36,343 nucleotides of DNA from Candidatus Auribacterota bacterium (GCA_026392015.1 JAPLCW010000109.1:1-36343), one strand, 5' to 3'; counted from the first letter of the stretch, positions 7,444 through 16,502 are shown. The notes: generated by a model from the sequence alone, not told the origin. Made by a program: numbers and translations.

Positions 7444-8406
7444 ATGAAAATTATCTTCATGGGTACTCCGGAGTTCGCGGTTCCCAGCCTTGAGGCGTTC
7501 GCTCAAAGCGACCAGGAGCTGGTCGCCGTTGTCACGAGGGAGGATATGCCGCAGGGAAGGCGTCTGATTCTCTCTCCGCCCCCCGTGAAGCAGCGTGCGC
7601 TCCAACTCGGGTTGCGGGTGATACAGCCGGCAAAACTCAACGACGAGGCCTTCATACGCGAGGTGCGGCAGCTCGCCCCTGACCTGGTCGCCGTCGTCGC
7701 CTATGGGGCTTTCCTCCCGAAATCGCTCTATGAACTCCCCCCCCTCGGAACGATTAATCTCCATCCGTCGCTTCTGCCGAAGTACAGGGGGGCGGCGCCC
7801 ATCCAGCGCGCCATCCTCAACGGGGAGAGCGAGACGGGGGTGACGATCATCTCCCTCAGCGAGGAGATGGATGCGGGGGATATCATCCTCCAGGAGCGGG
7901 TCCCGATCGAACCCACCGATACCTCGGAGAGTCTTGGCGAAAAACTTTCGCTGAGGGGCGCACACACGCTGCTCGCCGCGGTGAAGGCGATTGAGAAGGG
8001 TACAGAGAAGAGGGTCCCTCAGGACGGAACGGAAGCGACATTCGCTCCGAAGATCCGGAAAGAAGACGGGCTGATCGATTGGCGATTGTCAGCCCCGGAA
8101 TTGGCGCGGAGGGTCAGGGCATTCTCCCCGTGGCCGGGGACGTACACCTACCTTGCCTCGGGGGGGGGGGGAATGTTTCTGAAGGTGCGTGGAGCGGATT
8201 CCTCACCTCCTGCCGGGGAGGCGGGAATGATCATACGGTGTGACAGCCAGGGAATTCATGTGGGCACGGGGAACGGCACGCTCATTCTCAGGGAAGTTCA
8301 GCCCGAGGGGAAAAAAGCGATGACCGCCGCTCAGTTTGCCGCCGGCCATCGAGACCTTGTGGGAAAGAAGCTTGGGGGGGAGGGGGAAGGGAGCAGCAAG
8401 CGCTAA
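7444..8406 (+). CDS. fmt: Methionyl-tRNA formyltransferase
   Basis: Formylates Met-tRNAi using 10-formyl-THF to start translation. The start is taken at ATG 7444 (MKIIFMGTPEF), the conserved N-terminus of the family; the longer frame upstream is translation of the repeat. 320 residues, normal length. The catalytic formyltransferase set is present: Asn105 and His107 in NLHPSLLPKYRGAAPIQ, and the Asp of MDAGD (about 143-146). The C-terminal OB-like domain covers about 205-310. A run of 12 G (8160-8171) encodes SGGGG in the C-terminal domain and is slippage-prone. No Shine-Dalgarno sequence precedes the start. The stop codon lies in the next repeat element. Confidence 0.95.
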   Translation: MKIIFMGTPEFAVPSLEAFAQSDQELVAVVTREDMPQGRRLILSPPPVKQRALQLGLRVIQPAKLNDEAFIREVRQLAPDLVAVVAYGAFLPKSLYELPPLGTINLHPSLLPKYRGAAPIQRAILNGESETGVTIISLSEEMDAGDIILQERVPIEPTDTSESLGEKLSLRGAHTLLAAVKAIEKGTEKRVPQDGTEATFAPKIRKEDGLIDWRLSAPELARRVRAFSPWPGTYTYLASGGGGMFLKVRGADSSPPAGEAGMIIRCDSQGIHVGTGNGTLILREVQPEGKKAMTAAQFAAGHRDLVGKKLGGEGEGSSKR

Positions 8407-8600
8407 GGATTAAGCGTTAAGGATTAAGCAGCTAGAAGTACGGAGAATCGATAACGCACTTTTTCCATCGTGCGTACTGCGTGGTGCTTAATCCTGTAGT
8501 ACATATTCAATGGTAAGGATTGAGCATTCAGAACTGAGAAAACACCGAATCAAGCGAAATTGTCTTGCTTAATCCTTAGTGCTTAATCCTTAATCCTATT
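8394..8600. repeat. Word-type intergenic hairpin, word GGATTAAGC, with nested inner hairpins
   Basis: The left arm 8398-8430 (CGCTAAGGATTAAGCG repeated) includes the fmt stop. The right arm 8561-8597 repeats the complement (GCTTAATCCTTAGTGC, then TTAATCCTTAATCC). The ~130-bp interior holds more copies (GCTTAATCCTG, GGTAAGGATTGAGC) and a GTACG/CGTAC pairing. It fills the whole fmt-rsmB gap. Confidence 0.65.
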
Positions 8601-8605
8601 TTACT

Positions 8606-9946
8606 ATGACTGCACGCGAGGTCGCATTGAGGGTTCTGCGGCGAGTGCTCCGCACGGACGCATTTATTCCCGAGCTTCTCGGGGTCGAATTTCAGGCACA
8701 CCCCCTCTCATCTGAGGACAGGAGGCTTGTGACGGAGCTCGCCTACGGCTGTGTGAGGAGGCGCGGAACTCTTGACTGGGTGATCGAGCGATGCGCGGGG
8801 AGGAGGGTGGAGAGGATTTCCGCGGGACTGAGGGATATCCTGAGGATGGGCGTGTACCAGCTCCTCTATCTCGACCGGATTCCGGCATACGCTGCGGTAC
8901 ACGAGGCGGTCGAGCTTGCCAAGCTCCACGGGCCGAGAGGATCTGAGAAGTTCGTGAATGCGGTGCTCCGGAAGGCCCCAAAATCCGCGCAGGATCTCCG
9001 GTTTCCTTTAAGAAACGGAAAGCCCGCCCTGCACATCTCGCTTGCGCATTCTCATCCGCTATGGCTTGTGGAGCGCTGGATCCGGAAATGGGGGGAAAAG
9101 GAGACCGAGGAGATCTGCGCTGCGAGTAATTCAAGCCCGCCGCTGACGGTAAGAATAAACAGCATCCGGACGGACAGAGAACGGCTCATCGAGAAATTGG
9201 CGGCGGAGGGAGCACGGGCCGTTCCCAATCCGGGGCATCCGAGTGCGGTGGATATAGTGGAGCTCCCCGGTTCTCTGGAAGCTCTCGCCGCATTCCGTGG
9301 AGGCCTCTTCCAGGTTCAGGATGTTTCGGGGATGCGGGTGGCGGATCTGCTGGCGCCGCAATCGGGCGAGCGGATTGCCGACCTCTGCGCCGCGCCCGGA
9401 GGGAAGTCAACCGCGATTGCCGAACTGATGGCTGATCGCGGAGAGGTGTGGTGCATGGATCTGAGTGCGGAGAAGCTGAGGAAGGTGGAGGAGAACGTGC
9501 AACGCCTCGGTTTGAAATCGATCCGGACCGTGGTGGGGAATGTGCTGTGCGCGGAGGAGCGTTTGGGGACTATTCAATTTGACCGCGTGCTCGTGGATGC
9601 GCCGTGCTCCAATACCGGAGTTCTCAGGCGAAGACCCGAGGTACGGTGGCGCCTGAAGGGATCGGATATCGGAAGACTCGCGAAGAAGCAAGTCGCGCTT
9701 CTCACCGCGGCCGGCGCGTTCGTGCGTCGGGGAGGTGTTCTCGTCTACAGTACGTGCAGCATCGAGCCGGAGGAAAATGACGGGGTCGTGAAAGCCTTTT
9801 TGAGCGCGTGTGCCCGGTTCACACTTGATAAGGAGATTCGCTTCTTTCCCCACCGCAGCGGCTGCGACGGGGGCTACGCGGTAAGAATGGTGAGTCGGGG
9901 AAGCGGAGAGGAATCGGAACAGGAGAATAAGGGGCGGTCACGATGA
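8606..9946 (+). CDS. rsmB: 16S rRNA m5C967 methyltransferase RsmB
   Basis: AdoMet-dependent methylation of C967 in 16S rRNA. The 446-residue protein has an N-terminal NusB-like RNA-binding domain (about 1-130; LRRVLRTDAF, LTELAYGCVRR-like region, VNAVLRK) and a C-terminal methyltransferase domain. Visible motifs: SAM-binding CAAPGGKST, DAPCSNTGVLRRRPEVRW with the motif IV Cys, and YSTCSIEPEEN with the nucleophilic motif VI Cys. It starts at ATG 8606 without a Shine-Dalgarno sequence, immediately after the repeat. Its stop overlaps an ATG (ATGA at 9943) that begins the next, frameshifted gene. The fmt-rsmB order is common in bacteria. Confidence 0.93.
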   Translation: MTAREVALRVLRRVLRTDAFIPELLGVEFQAHPLSSEDRRLVTELAYGCVRRRGTLDWVIERCAGRRVERISAGLRDILRMGVYQLLYLDRIPAYAAVHEAVELAKLHGPRGSEKFVNAVLRKAPKSAQDLRFPLRNGKPALHISLAHSHPLWLVERWIRKWGEKETEEICAASNSSPPLTVRINSIRTDRERLIEKLAAEGARAVPNPGHPSAVDIVELPGSLEALAAFRGGLFQVQDVSGMRVADLLAPQSGERIADLCAAPGGKSTAIAELMADRGEVWCMDLSAEKLRKVEENVQRLGLKSIRTVVGNVLCAEERLGTIQFDRVLVDAPCSNTGVLRRRPEVRWRLKGSDIGRLAKKQVALLTAAGAFVRRGGVLVYSTCSIEPEENDGVVKAFLSACARFTLDKEIRFFPHRSGCDGGYAVRMVSRGSGEESEQENKGRSR

Positions 9947-10089
9947 TCATATATCTTCTCGCGGCGTTGTTAATCGGGAGTGGGTCATCGCTTCCTGCTG
10001 ATGAGGTTGCGCTCTATCGAGGGGGGGTGGAGCGGAAGGGGGGGAGGGGGAGAACCCGGACGGCGTGGAGGTCGTATGGAAGTTTCTGA
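9943..10089 (+). other. Signal-peptide start of the PQQ/TPR protein, in a shifted frame
   Basis: The ATG at 9943 overlaps the rsmB stop (ATGA) and begins MIIYLLAALLIGSGSSLPA, a clear signal peptide, followed by DEVALYRGGVERK. It then enters G-runs (7 G at 10021-10027, 7 G at 10038-10044, 5 G at 10046-10050) and stops at 10089. The propeller gene is open in another frame across the same G-runs. One additional G would join both into one exported protein of about 575 residues. This is either an assembly error or real slippage. Confidence 0.6.
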
Positions 10090-11666
10090 CGAAGGGGCCG
10101 GTGAGGAGCTCTCCGGTGATCGCCGGTGGGAGGGCCTATAATGCGGCTGACGACGGATCCCTGTACTGCCTGGACGTCGGGAGCGGAAAGCTTGTATGGA
10201 AATTCGAGGCGCGCCACAAGGATCTGAACACCCCGGCAGTGATTGGAGGGAAGGTCCTGTTCAGCTCGAGTATCCAGGAGATGAAACTGGTCGATACGGA
10301 GGTCAAGAAGGAGGGGAGAGCGGTGCTCTACTGCCTGGACACGGAGCGCGGTGTCGAGAACTGGAAGAAAAGATTCTCCGACAGGATAGTGGCGGTCCCC
10401 GTGGTGGCGGGGAGGCATGTCTACATCGGGGGAATGGACCGGAAGATGCATTGCCTGGACATCGAGAGGGGGAACGAGATATGGGATTTCCCCACGCGGG
10501 GCGTGATTGTCTCTTCTGCGGCGGTTTCGGAAGGGCGGATTTTCTTCGGCGGCGAAGACGGACAGGTGTATTGCCTCGATGCGGAGAGCGGGCGCAGGAT
10601 CTGGAAAAGCGATATGAAATCCCCCGTCCGGGCATCGCCCTCGATGCAGGGCGGAAAAATCTTTGTCGGCTCGATAGACGGTATGATGCACTGCCTTGAC
10701 GGGGGCACCGGAAAGATCCTCTGGGGCGCGAAGACGAATAAATCGATTCTCGCGACGGCGGCGATCGACGGCGAGAAGATATTTGTGAGTTCCACGGACG
10801 GGGCCGTTCACTGCTGGGATGCGGCCAGCGGAAAGTCGTTGTGGAGTGTGACGACGGGGGGAGGGGGGGGCGGCTCTGCCTGCGTTGCGCACGGGAAGCT
10901 GGTTGTGGGGGGGGTCGACGGCGTGCTCCACTGCCTCGACACGCAGACCGGGATGGAAATATGGAAGTTCACCGTGAAGGGGAAGATCATCTCCTCTCCG
11001 ACACTCTCGGGCAGTTTTCTCTACTTTGGCTCCACGGAGAATGAGGTCTACTGCCTCGGCCCGAAGCGCCGCGAGGAGAAGAAGGAAAAGCCGACGATCT
11101 CAATGACCGACGAGGAGTTCAGGAAGGACCTCGCGGATGCGACGTCGTTTGCAGACGCGGGCCGCTATGGGGATGCCATCGAGGTGTGCAGGAAGCTTCT
11201 CGAGGTGCATGAGGATTCAGCTCCCGTCCGTCTCCAGATCGCGCGCGGATATGAGGGGGTGGGCGAGATCGGCATCGCCGACCGCGAGTACAAACTGGCG
11301 ATACAACTGGAGCCGCGCGGGGCGCTGTACCGGAATGCATTCGGGAAATACCTGGCGCGGTTCAGCCGTGTTCGTGAGGCTGCGCGTGAATTCGAGTATG
11401 CACAGGCGCTTGCCCCCGGGGATCCGGAGGCGTACCTCAATAGGGGGAAACTCTATGTGACGGAGGGCAAGACGGAAGAGGCGGAGAAACAGTTTGCGCT
11501 CGCCCTCCAGCGCGCGCCGGAGAGCAGGGAGGCGATGCTTTGTCTCGCGGAGCTTTATGTGGAGAAGCGGGAGTTTGGGCGGGCGCGGGGCCTGCTCGAA
11601 CGCTGTCTCGCAGCGGAGCCGGGGAACCGCCGCGCGAAGGAGCTTTTGGAGCAGATCGGAAAATGA
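10065..11666 (+). CDS. PQQ-type eight-bladed propeller with C-terminal TPRs
   Basis: The uninterrupted frame starts at a GTG (10065) but has no ribosome-binding site there; the natural N-terminus is probably the signal peptide at 9943. Residues 1-~330 contain eight blade signatures of the form (Y/H)CLD-xx-(S/T)G-xx-(I/L)W with G-(K/R)-(I/V)-(F/Y)-x-G-S strands, as in BamB-like PQQ propellers. A Cys consistently replaces the usual Ala in the YALD position. Residues ~350-533 form about five TPRs (ADAGRYGDAIEVCRKLLEV, AREFEYAQALAPGDPEAY, and others). Probably a periplasmic scaffold protein; no catalytic residues are recognisable. A third G-run (about 10855-10870) encodes TTGGGGGGS between blades. 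Confidence 0.8.
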   Translation: MEVVWKFLTKGPVRSSPVIAGGRAYNAADDGSLYCLDVGSGKLVWKFEARHKDLNTPAVIGGKVLFSSSIQEMKLVDTEVKKEGRAVLYCLDTERGVENWKKRFSDRIVAVPVVAGRHVYIGGMDRKMHCLDIERGNEIWDFPTRGVIVSSAAVSEGRIFFGGEDGQVYCLDAESGRRIWKSDMKSPVRASPSMQGGKIFVGSIDGMMHCLDGGTGKILWGAKTNKSILATAAIDGEKIFVSSTDGAVHCWDAASGKSLWSVTTGGGGGGSACVAHGKLVVGGVDGVLHCLDTQTGMEIWKFTVKGKIISSPTLSGSFLYFGSTENEVYCLGPKRREEKKEKPTISMTDEEFRKDLADATSFADAGRYGDAIEVCRKLLEVHEDSAPVRLQIARGYEGVGEIGIADREYKLAIQLEPRGALYRNAFGKYLARFSRVREAAREFEYAQALAPGDPEAYLNRGKLYVTEGKTEEAEKQFALALQRAPESREAMLCLAELYVEKREFGRARGLLERCLAAEPGNRRAKELLEQIGK

Positions 11667-11834
11667 TGCCGGACTTCTCCCGGAGACATACACAACGCAG
11701 ACCGCGCATGCGGGTCACAACCAAATCCATCTGCAATACTAATGTTCAAAATGTTGTTCTTTAACGCAATTAATGTTTATGGTTCTCTTCTATTTTATGT
11801 GGGTAGAATACGTTTGCACGAAGACATAGGTATT

Positions 11835-11875
11835 ATCCCCTCCCCTGTGAAGGGGGAGGGTCGGGGTGGGGGTGT
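11835..11875. repeat. GC-rich CCCCTCCC palindromic repeat, uninterrupted copy
   Basis: ATCCCCTCCCCTGTGAAG, then GGGGGAGGGTCGGGGTGGG. This is the same family as 11955-12050, 25381-25419 and 32588-32657, a type of CCCTCCCC/GGGGAGGG intergenic repeat seen in many bacteria. The upstream interval 11667-11834 holds nothing I recognise. Confidence 0.55.
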
Positions 11876-11886
11876 TGACTACAGCC

Positions 11887-11950
11887 AAAAGTGTAAAGTG
11901 TAAAGTTTAATGTATATGAATATTTAACCTTACACCTTAAACCTGTAAAC
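11887..11950. repeat. Word-type intergenic hairpin, word GTGTAAA
   Basis: The left arm AAAAGTGTAAAGTGTAAAG (11887-11905) and the right arm TTAACCTTACACCTTAAACC (11924-11943) are built of complementary words separated by about 18 nt. It lies in the long gap before uvrB. Confidence 0.5.
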
Positions 11951-11954
11951 GTAG

Positions 11955-12050
11955 TTACCCCCCCTCCTAGCTTTCCTTCGACTTCGCTCAGGGCAGGCTC
12001 CCCCTTCAGAGGGGGGAGGGATAACTTCGGTCACCCACACAAAACGAAAG
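11955..12050 (-). repeat. GC-rich repeat copy carrying a nested CTGAGCGAAGTCGAAGG module
   Basis: Read on the minus strand it starts CTTTCGTTTTGTGTGGGTGAC, the same head as the copy at 32588-32657, followed by CCCTCCCCCCTC-GAAGGGGG. It is then interrupted by about 27 bp (11971-11997) containing CCTGAGCGAAGTCGAAGG before the repeat resumes. The copy at 32588 lacks this insert, so a filled and an empty site are both visible. Confidence 0.6.
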
Positions 12051-12100
12051 ACAACCATATTTATGTTATCACTGATTAACTGCTTTGGGATTTCAATAAA

Positions 12101-12151
12101 TGTGGGAGCGGCTTCCCGCCGCGATAATCGGGGCAAGATGCCCCTCCCGCA
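12101..12151. repeat. REP-like paired hairpins
   Basis: TGTGGGAGCGG at the left and CCCCTCCCGCA at the right are nearly complementary and enclose two small hairpins: GCGGC-TTCCC-GCCGC (12108-12122) and GGGGC-AAGAT-GCCCC (12130-12144). The pattern resembles the common GGGAGCGGCTTCC / GGGGCATCTTGCCCC intergenic REP-type repeats of many genomes. Confidence 0.55.
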
Positions 12152-12184
12152 ATTGTAAAGCCTGACTAAAATCAAAGAGGTTAT

Positions 12185-12379
12185 GTCAGTACTGTCCGGT
12201 TATTTTGAGGAGGGTGCCTTCAGAGCATAGATTTGCATTTTTCCTCCGACTTCTTCTTGCTGAATAGTGCATTCTGGGAATGCGACTGATTTCAAAACGA
12301 TTACGGGGCAATTGCTGCACAACTCATTGATCGTGAGTAGATTATATATTAGCTGTAATATGATAACCGGACAGTACTG
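12185..12379 (-). mobile_element. 195-bp MITE-like element with perfect 18-bp terminal inverted repeats
   Basis: TCAGTACTGTCCGGTTAT (12186-12203) and its exact reverse complement (12363-12380) bound the element. AGGTTAT flanks both sides (12178-12184 and 12380-12386), consistent with a 6-7-bp target duplication. On the minus strand a stop-free frame of about 43 codons runs to a TAA inside the left terminal repeat (ending MQIYALKAPSSK), as expected for the 3' end of a transposase gene. It is therefore probably an internally deleted insertion sequence that needs a transposase in trans. Confidence 0.7.
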
Positions 12380-12394
12380 AGGTTATATCAAGAT

Positions 12395-12580
12395 TCTCTG
12401 TGGGCTCTGTGTCCTCTGTGACTGCATCTTTTTGGCTGCGGCGAACGGCCTGGCTGTGTTCATCAGTGATATATCTGCGCTCGTCTGTGATGGACATTGA
12501 ATTATAGCGGTCACCACAGATGTACACAGATAGCCACGCCTGCCGGCAGGCAGGGATAAACACAGATACGGCATATGCGG
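12395..12580. repeat. Word-type repeat, words CTCTGTG / CACAGAT, with nested CCTGCCGGCAGGCAGG
   Basis: The left part CTCTGTGGGCTCTGTGTCC (from 12395) and the right part ACCACAGATGTACACAGATAG (from 12513) are loosely complementary word arrays. The right arm is split by the 16-bp palindromic module CCTGCCGGCAGGCAGG (12539-12554) and resumes as AAACACAGATACGG. The uvrB ribosome-binding site GGGGAGGG follows. Confidence 0.5.
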
Positions 12581-12588
12581 GGAGGGAA

Positions 12589-14580
12589 ATGGCACAGTCA
12601 CAGTTCACACTCGTCTCGGACCTCAGTCCCTGCGGTGACCAGCCGCACGCCATTGCGGAGCTCACCGGGGGGGTGAAGGGCGGACTCCGCCATCAGACAC
12701 TCCTCGGTGTCACCGGCTCCGGCAAGACGTTCACCATGGCCCACGTGATTGCGCAAGCCGGCAAACCGGCGCTCGTGCTCGCCCCGAACAAGACCCTGGC
12801 GGCGCAGCTCTTCTCGGAGTTCAAGCTGCTCTTTCCCCGTAACGCGGTCGGATTCTTCGTGAGCTATTACGACTACTACCGGCCCGAGGCGTACATCCCG
12901 CAGACGGACACCTTCATCGAAAAAGACGCCGCGATTAATGAGAGGATCGACCGGCTCCGGCACGAGGCGACGGCGATGCTGTCGGAGAGGGGCGATGTGA
13001 TTATCGTGGCGAGTGTTTCCGCAATCTACGGTCTCGGCGTGCCCGAGGATTACCGCGGGATGAATGTGAAGATCAGCCGTGGGATGGAGCTCGACCGCGA
13101 CGAGCTGCTGCGCTCGCTCGTAAGGATCCAGTACGCGAGGGGAGACTTCGATTTTCACCGGGGCACATTTCGTGTGAGGGGAGACGTGGTGGAGATTTTT
13201 CCCGCCCATGAAGATGAGCACGCGCTCAGGGTGAACTTCTTCGGGGACACCGTGGAGGGACTGGCGGAGGTCGATCCCCTCCGGGGGACGGTTCTCCGGG
13301 GACATCAGTCGGCAACGATCTATCCGGCCAGCCACTACGTGACCCCGGAGGAGCGATTGAGGAAGGCGCTGGTGAATATCCGCGCCGAGCTTGAGGAGAG
13401 GCACCGGGAGCTCACCGTCGCGGGGAAGCTGGTTGAGGCGCAGAGGCTCCGACAGCGCACCGAGTACGATCTCGAGCTCATGGAGCAGTTCGGGTTCTGC
13501 TCCGGCATCGAAAATTTCTCCCGCCACCTCGACGGCCGGCATCCGGGCCAGCCGCCCGCGACTCTCCTGAGTTATTATCCCGACGACTACCTGATCTTCA
13601 TCGACGAGAGCCACGTGACGGTGCCGCAGCTCAACGGGATGTACCGCGGGGACCGCGCGCGGAAGGAGACGCTTGTGGAGTACGGATTCCGGCTGCCGTC
13701 GGCGCTCGACAACCGTCCCCTCATGTTCAGCGAATTCGAAACGATCGCCACGCAGGTGATCTACGTCTCCGCCACCCCCGGCAACTACGAGCGCGAGAAG
13801 AGCGTAGGAAGAATCGTGGAGCAGGTGGTCCGCCCGACGGGCCTCGCCGACCCCGAGGTGATTGTCCGCGCGGCGACGCATCAGGTGGACGACCTGCTCG
13901 CCGAGATACGGGTCACCGTTGCGCGCGGCGAGCGCGTCCTCGTGACCACGCTGACGAAGAGGAGCGCGGAGGAGGTAGCCGACTACCTCTCGGAGACGGG
14001 GGTGAAGGTGCGTTACCTCCATTCGGATATCGCCACGCTCGAGCGGGTGGAGATCCTGCGGGACCTCAGGCTCGGGGTGTTCGAGGTTCTCGTGGGGATC
14101 AATCTGCTCCGGGAGGGACTCGATCTCCCCGAGGTGTCGCTCGTCGCGGTGCTCGACGCGGATAAGGAGGGTTTCCTCAGGTCGGAGACCTCGCTCATTC
14201 AGACCTGCGGGAGGGCGGCGCGGAATATCAACGGCCGCGCGATCCTCTACGCGGATGTCGTCACGCGCTCGATCCAGGCGGCGATCAGGGAATCATCGAG
14301 GCGCCGTCTGGTCCAGGTCGCGTACAACCGGGAGCACGGGATCACGCCGCAGACGATCCGCAAGGCGGTGAGAGATGTCATCGGGTCTCTCTGCGAGGCG
14401 GACTACGTCACGGTGTCGAAGGAGGAGATCCCGGTGAGGGATGTGCGTGAGATACAGGGAAAGATAGAGGAGCTCAGGGCTCAGATGCGGGCGGCGGCGG
14501 CCCGCTACGATTATGAAACCGCGGCTGAGTTGAGGGACAAGATGTTCGCGCTCGAGAAGAGGGAGCTGGAGCTCAGATAA
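12589..14580 (+). CDS. uvrB: UvrABC excinuclease subunit B
   Basis: Damage-verifying helicase-like subunit of nucleotide excision repair. The start is taken at ATG 12589, preceded by GGGGAGGG; the longer frame upstream is translated repeat (HACRQAG comes from the CCTGCC module). 663 residues, normal length. Motifs: Walker A GVTGSGKT (40-47), the beta-hairpin [20 protein letters not shown], helicase motif [16 protein letters not shown], and motifs V/VI in [20 protein letters not shown] and QTCGRAARN. The C-terminal UVR motif ([17 protein letters not shown]) binds UvrC, encoded next. uvrB and uvrC are separated by a 102-bp hairpin element. Expression beyond co-directionality is not evident; no LexA-type box was recognised. 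Confidence 0.97.
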   Translation: MAQSQFTLVSDLSPCGDQPHAIAELTGGVKGGLRHQTLLGVTGSGKTFTMAHVIAQAGKPALVLAPNKTLAAQLFSEFKLLFPRNAVGFFVSYYDYYRPEAYIPQTDTFIEKDAAINERIDRLRHEATAMLSERGDVIIVASVSAIYGLGVPEDYRGMNVKISRGMELDRDELLRSLVRIQYARGDFDFHRGTFRVRGDVVEIFPAHEDEHALRVNFFGDTVEGLAEVDPLRGTVLRGHQSATIYPASHYVTPEERLRKALVNIRAELEERHRELTVAGKLVEAQRLRQRTEYDLELMEQFGFCSGIENFSRHLDGRHPGQPPATLLSYYPDDYLIFIDESHVTVPQLNGMYRGDRARKETLVEYGFRLPSALDNRPLMFSEFETIATQVIYVSATPGNYEREKSVGRIVEQVVRPTGLADPEVIVRAATHQVDDLLAEIRVTVARGERVLVTTLTKRSAEEVADYLSETGVKVRYLHSDIATLERVEILRDLRLGVFEVLVGINLLREGLDLPEVSLVAVLDADKEGFLRSETSLIQTCGRAARNINGRAILYADVVTRSIQAAIRESSRRRLVQVAYNREHGITPQTIRKAVRDVIGSLCEADYVTVSKEEIPVRDVREIQGKIEELRAQMRAAAARYDYETAAELRDKMFALEKRELELR

Positions 14581-14584
14581 ATAC

Positions 14585-14667
14585 GGCGATTGGGCGATTA
14601 AGCGATTGTGCAATTAGGTATTCAATGTTTTTACCCAATCGCCTAATCGCCCAATTGCCCAATCGCT
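14585..14667. repeat. Word-type intergenic hairpin, word GGCGATTG
   Basis: The left arm 14585-14618 (GGCGATTGGGCGATTAAGCG, then ATTGTGCAATTAGG) and the right arm 14633-14667 (ACCCAATCGCCTAATCGCCC, then AATTGCCCAATCGC) are long near-complements with a ~15-nt T-rich loop. It fills the uvrB-uvrC gap. Confidence 0.7.
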
Positions 14668-14682
14668 CATAAGAATATTTCT

Positions 14683-16497
14683 ATGGCAATATCACGCGAT
14701 AAAATCAAGAGTCTGCCGCATAAGCCCGGCGTCTACCTTATGAAGGACAACGCCGGGAAGGTGCTCTATGTGGGCAAGGCCGTGGACCTGCGGCGGCGCG
14801 TCGCCTCTCACATCCGCCCGCCAAGGGGCGGGCAACCGTACAGCCCCGCGACGGCGCCCCGGACGGAGGATGTGGATTACATCGTCACCGACACCGAGCA
14901 GGAGGCCTTGCTCCTGGAACAGAATCTCATCAAGGAGCACTGGCCTCCCTACAACATCAGTCTCAAGGACGATAGCTCTCCCGCCCATATCCGCCTCTCC
15001 GTCGATGATGAGTACCCCTGCATGACGGTCACGCGCGCTATGCAGAAGGATGGGGCGCGGTACTTCGGGCCGTACTACTCGGCCGATGACGCACGCCGGA
15101 CGATCCATTTTCTGAGGAAGATTTTCCCGCTGAGGGAGTGCAGTGCATCGGAGTTCCTGCGCAGGGGCCGCCCCTGCATCAAGTATCAGATCAAGCGCTG
15201 CTCCGCGCCATGCCGGGGGATGATCGGCAGAGAGGAGTATGGCGAGCTCGTACGGCGCGTGATTCTCTTTCTCTCGGGTAAAACAGGGGATCTCCTGGAT
15301 CTGCTCCAAAAAGAGATGGAGGAGTGCGCGGGAAAACTGAGTTACGAGAAGGCGGGGGAACTTCGGGACGGCATCGAGGCGATCAGGAGAACGGTGGAAC
15401 GCCAGAAGATCGTCACCCTCGACGAAGCGGATCGCGATGTGGTGGGGATCCATACCGAGGGCGGCGGCGGGGAGGCGGCGATCCTCTTTGTGAGGGGGGG
15501 GAGGCTCATCGGGAGGAAGACCATTGCGCTCGAGGGTGAGATCGGCAACGAGCCGGCCCTCATCAGGAGAATCATACTGGAGCATTACCTCCGGGGGGCG
15601 TTTATTCCCCCTGAAATCCTCCTCCCCTCCTTTCCCGACGAGAGGGGCGTTCTCCAGATGCAGCTCTCGGAGATGCGGGGAGGTCGGGTGGCGCTCTTGT
15701 CGCCGCGCCGGGGCAACAAGAAGGCGCTTGTGCGGATGGCTGCCTCGAATGCGGAGGCTGCCCTTTTCTCCCGCAGGGAGCGGGATCTTGAATCGGAGAA
15801 GCTGCTCCGGGAGATGCAGAGAAAATTCCATCTGGCGGCCCCGCCGCAATGGGTTGAGTGCGTGGATATTTCCGATATCGGGGGCTCCGCCGCAGTGGGA
15901 TCCGTGGTGGCGTTCCGGAACGCAGTTCCCTGGGGAGACGGCTACAGGAGATTCTCCATCAAGACAGTTACGCAGAGCGACGACTGCCGGATGATCCATG
16001 AGGTCCTCACGCGGAGGGTCTGCAGGGGGTTGGCCGGATGGGGACTTCCCGACCTGTTCGTGATCGATGGAGGGCGGGGTCAACTCCACGCGGCGCTCAG
16101 GGCACTCTCTGAATCAGGCGTGAGGGCGACGGCAGCCATCGCGTTGGCCAAGGAGCGGCAGGGGGAGGGGGGACGTGTGCCGGAGCGAGTGTTCATCAAG
16201 GGGCGCGCAAACGCGATTTCCCTGAAGAGGGGCGACGAGATCACCCTTTTCCTCCAGCGGCTACGCGATGAGGCGCACCGGTTTGCCCTCGATTATCACC
16301 GGCGGCTGCGCGGGAAACGCCTTTTGACTTCAGAGATCGAGGCGCTTGAGGGGATAGGGGCTGCCAGGGTGAGGCAGCTTCTCTCTTCATTCGGGGATAT
16401 GCGGGGCGTCGCGCGGGCCCCCCTCGACGCGCTCACTCGCGTCTTGCGGAACGGTGCCGCCGCCAGGAGGGTGTACGAACATTTCAGGAAGCCTTGA
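14683..16497 (+). CDS. uvrC: UvrABC excinuclease subunit C
   Basis: Dual-incision nuclease of nucleotide excision repair. 604 residues, normal length. N-terminal GIY-YIG nuclease: PGVYLMKD and VLYVGKAVDLRRRVASH (residues 12-45), with catalytic Tyr and Arg in place. UVR motif: LSYEKAGELRDGIEAIRR (about 213-231). UvrC RNase H-like endonuclease: CVDISDIGG, DDCRMIHEVLTRR and DLFVIDGGRGQ with the expected acidic residues. C-terminal helix-hairpin-helix: LEGIGAARVRQLLSSFG. It starts at ATG 14683 directly after the repeat, with no Shine-Dalgarno sequence. Confidence 0.96.
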   Translation: MAISRDKIKSLPHKPGVYLMKDNAGKVLYVGKAVDLRRRVASHIRPPRGGQPYSPATAPRTEDVDYIVTDTEQEALLLEQNLIKEHWPPYNISLKDDSSPAHIRLSVDDEYPCMTVTRAMQKDGARYFGPYYSADDARRTIHFLRKIFPLRECSASEFLRRGRPCIKYQIKRCSAPCRGMIGREEYGELVRRVILFLSGKTGDLLDLLQKEMEECAGKLSYEKAGELRDGIEAIRRTVERQKIVTLDEADRDVVGIHTEGGGGEAAILFVRGGRLIGRKTIALEGEIGNEPALIRRIILEHYLRGAFIPPEILLPSFPDERGVLQMQLSEMRGGRVALLSPRRGNKKALVRMAASNAEAALFSRRERDLESEKLLREMQRKFHLAAPPQWVECVDISDIGGSAAVGSVVAFRNAVPWGDGYRRFSIKTVTQSDDCRMIHEVLTRRVCRGLAGWGLPDLFVIDGGRGQLHAALRALSESGVRATAAIALAKERQGEGGRVPERVFIKGRANAISLKRGDEITLFLQRLRDEAHRFALDYHRRLRGKRLLTSEIEALEGIGAARVRQLLSSFGDMRGVARAPLDALTRVLRNGAAARRVYEHFRKP

Positions 16498-16502
16498 TTA
16501 TG

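Noticed and set aside
12598..14022. A 474-codon open frame antisense to uvrB
   Set aside because: It is the mirror of strong GC-rich codon periodicity in uvrB, has no ribosome-binding site and no recognisable domain. The same applies to long antisense frames opposite uvrC, the B12 radical SAM gene, fmt, the HD-GYP gene and glyA.
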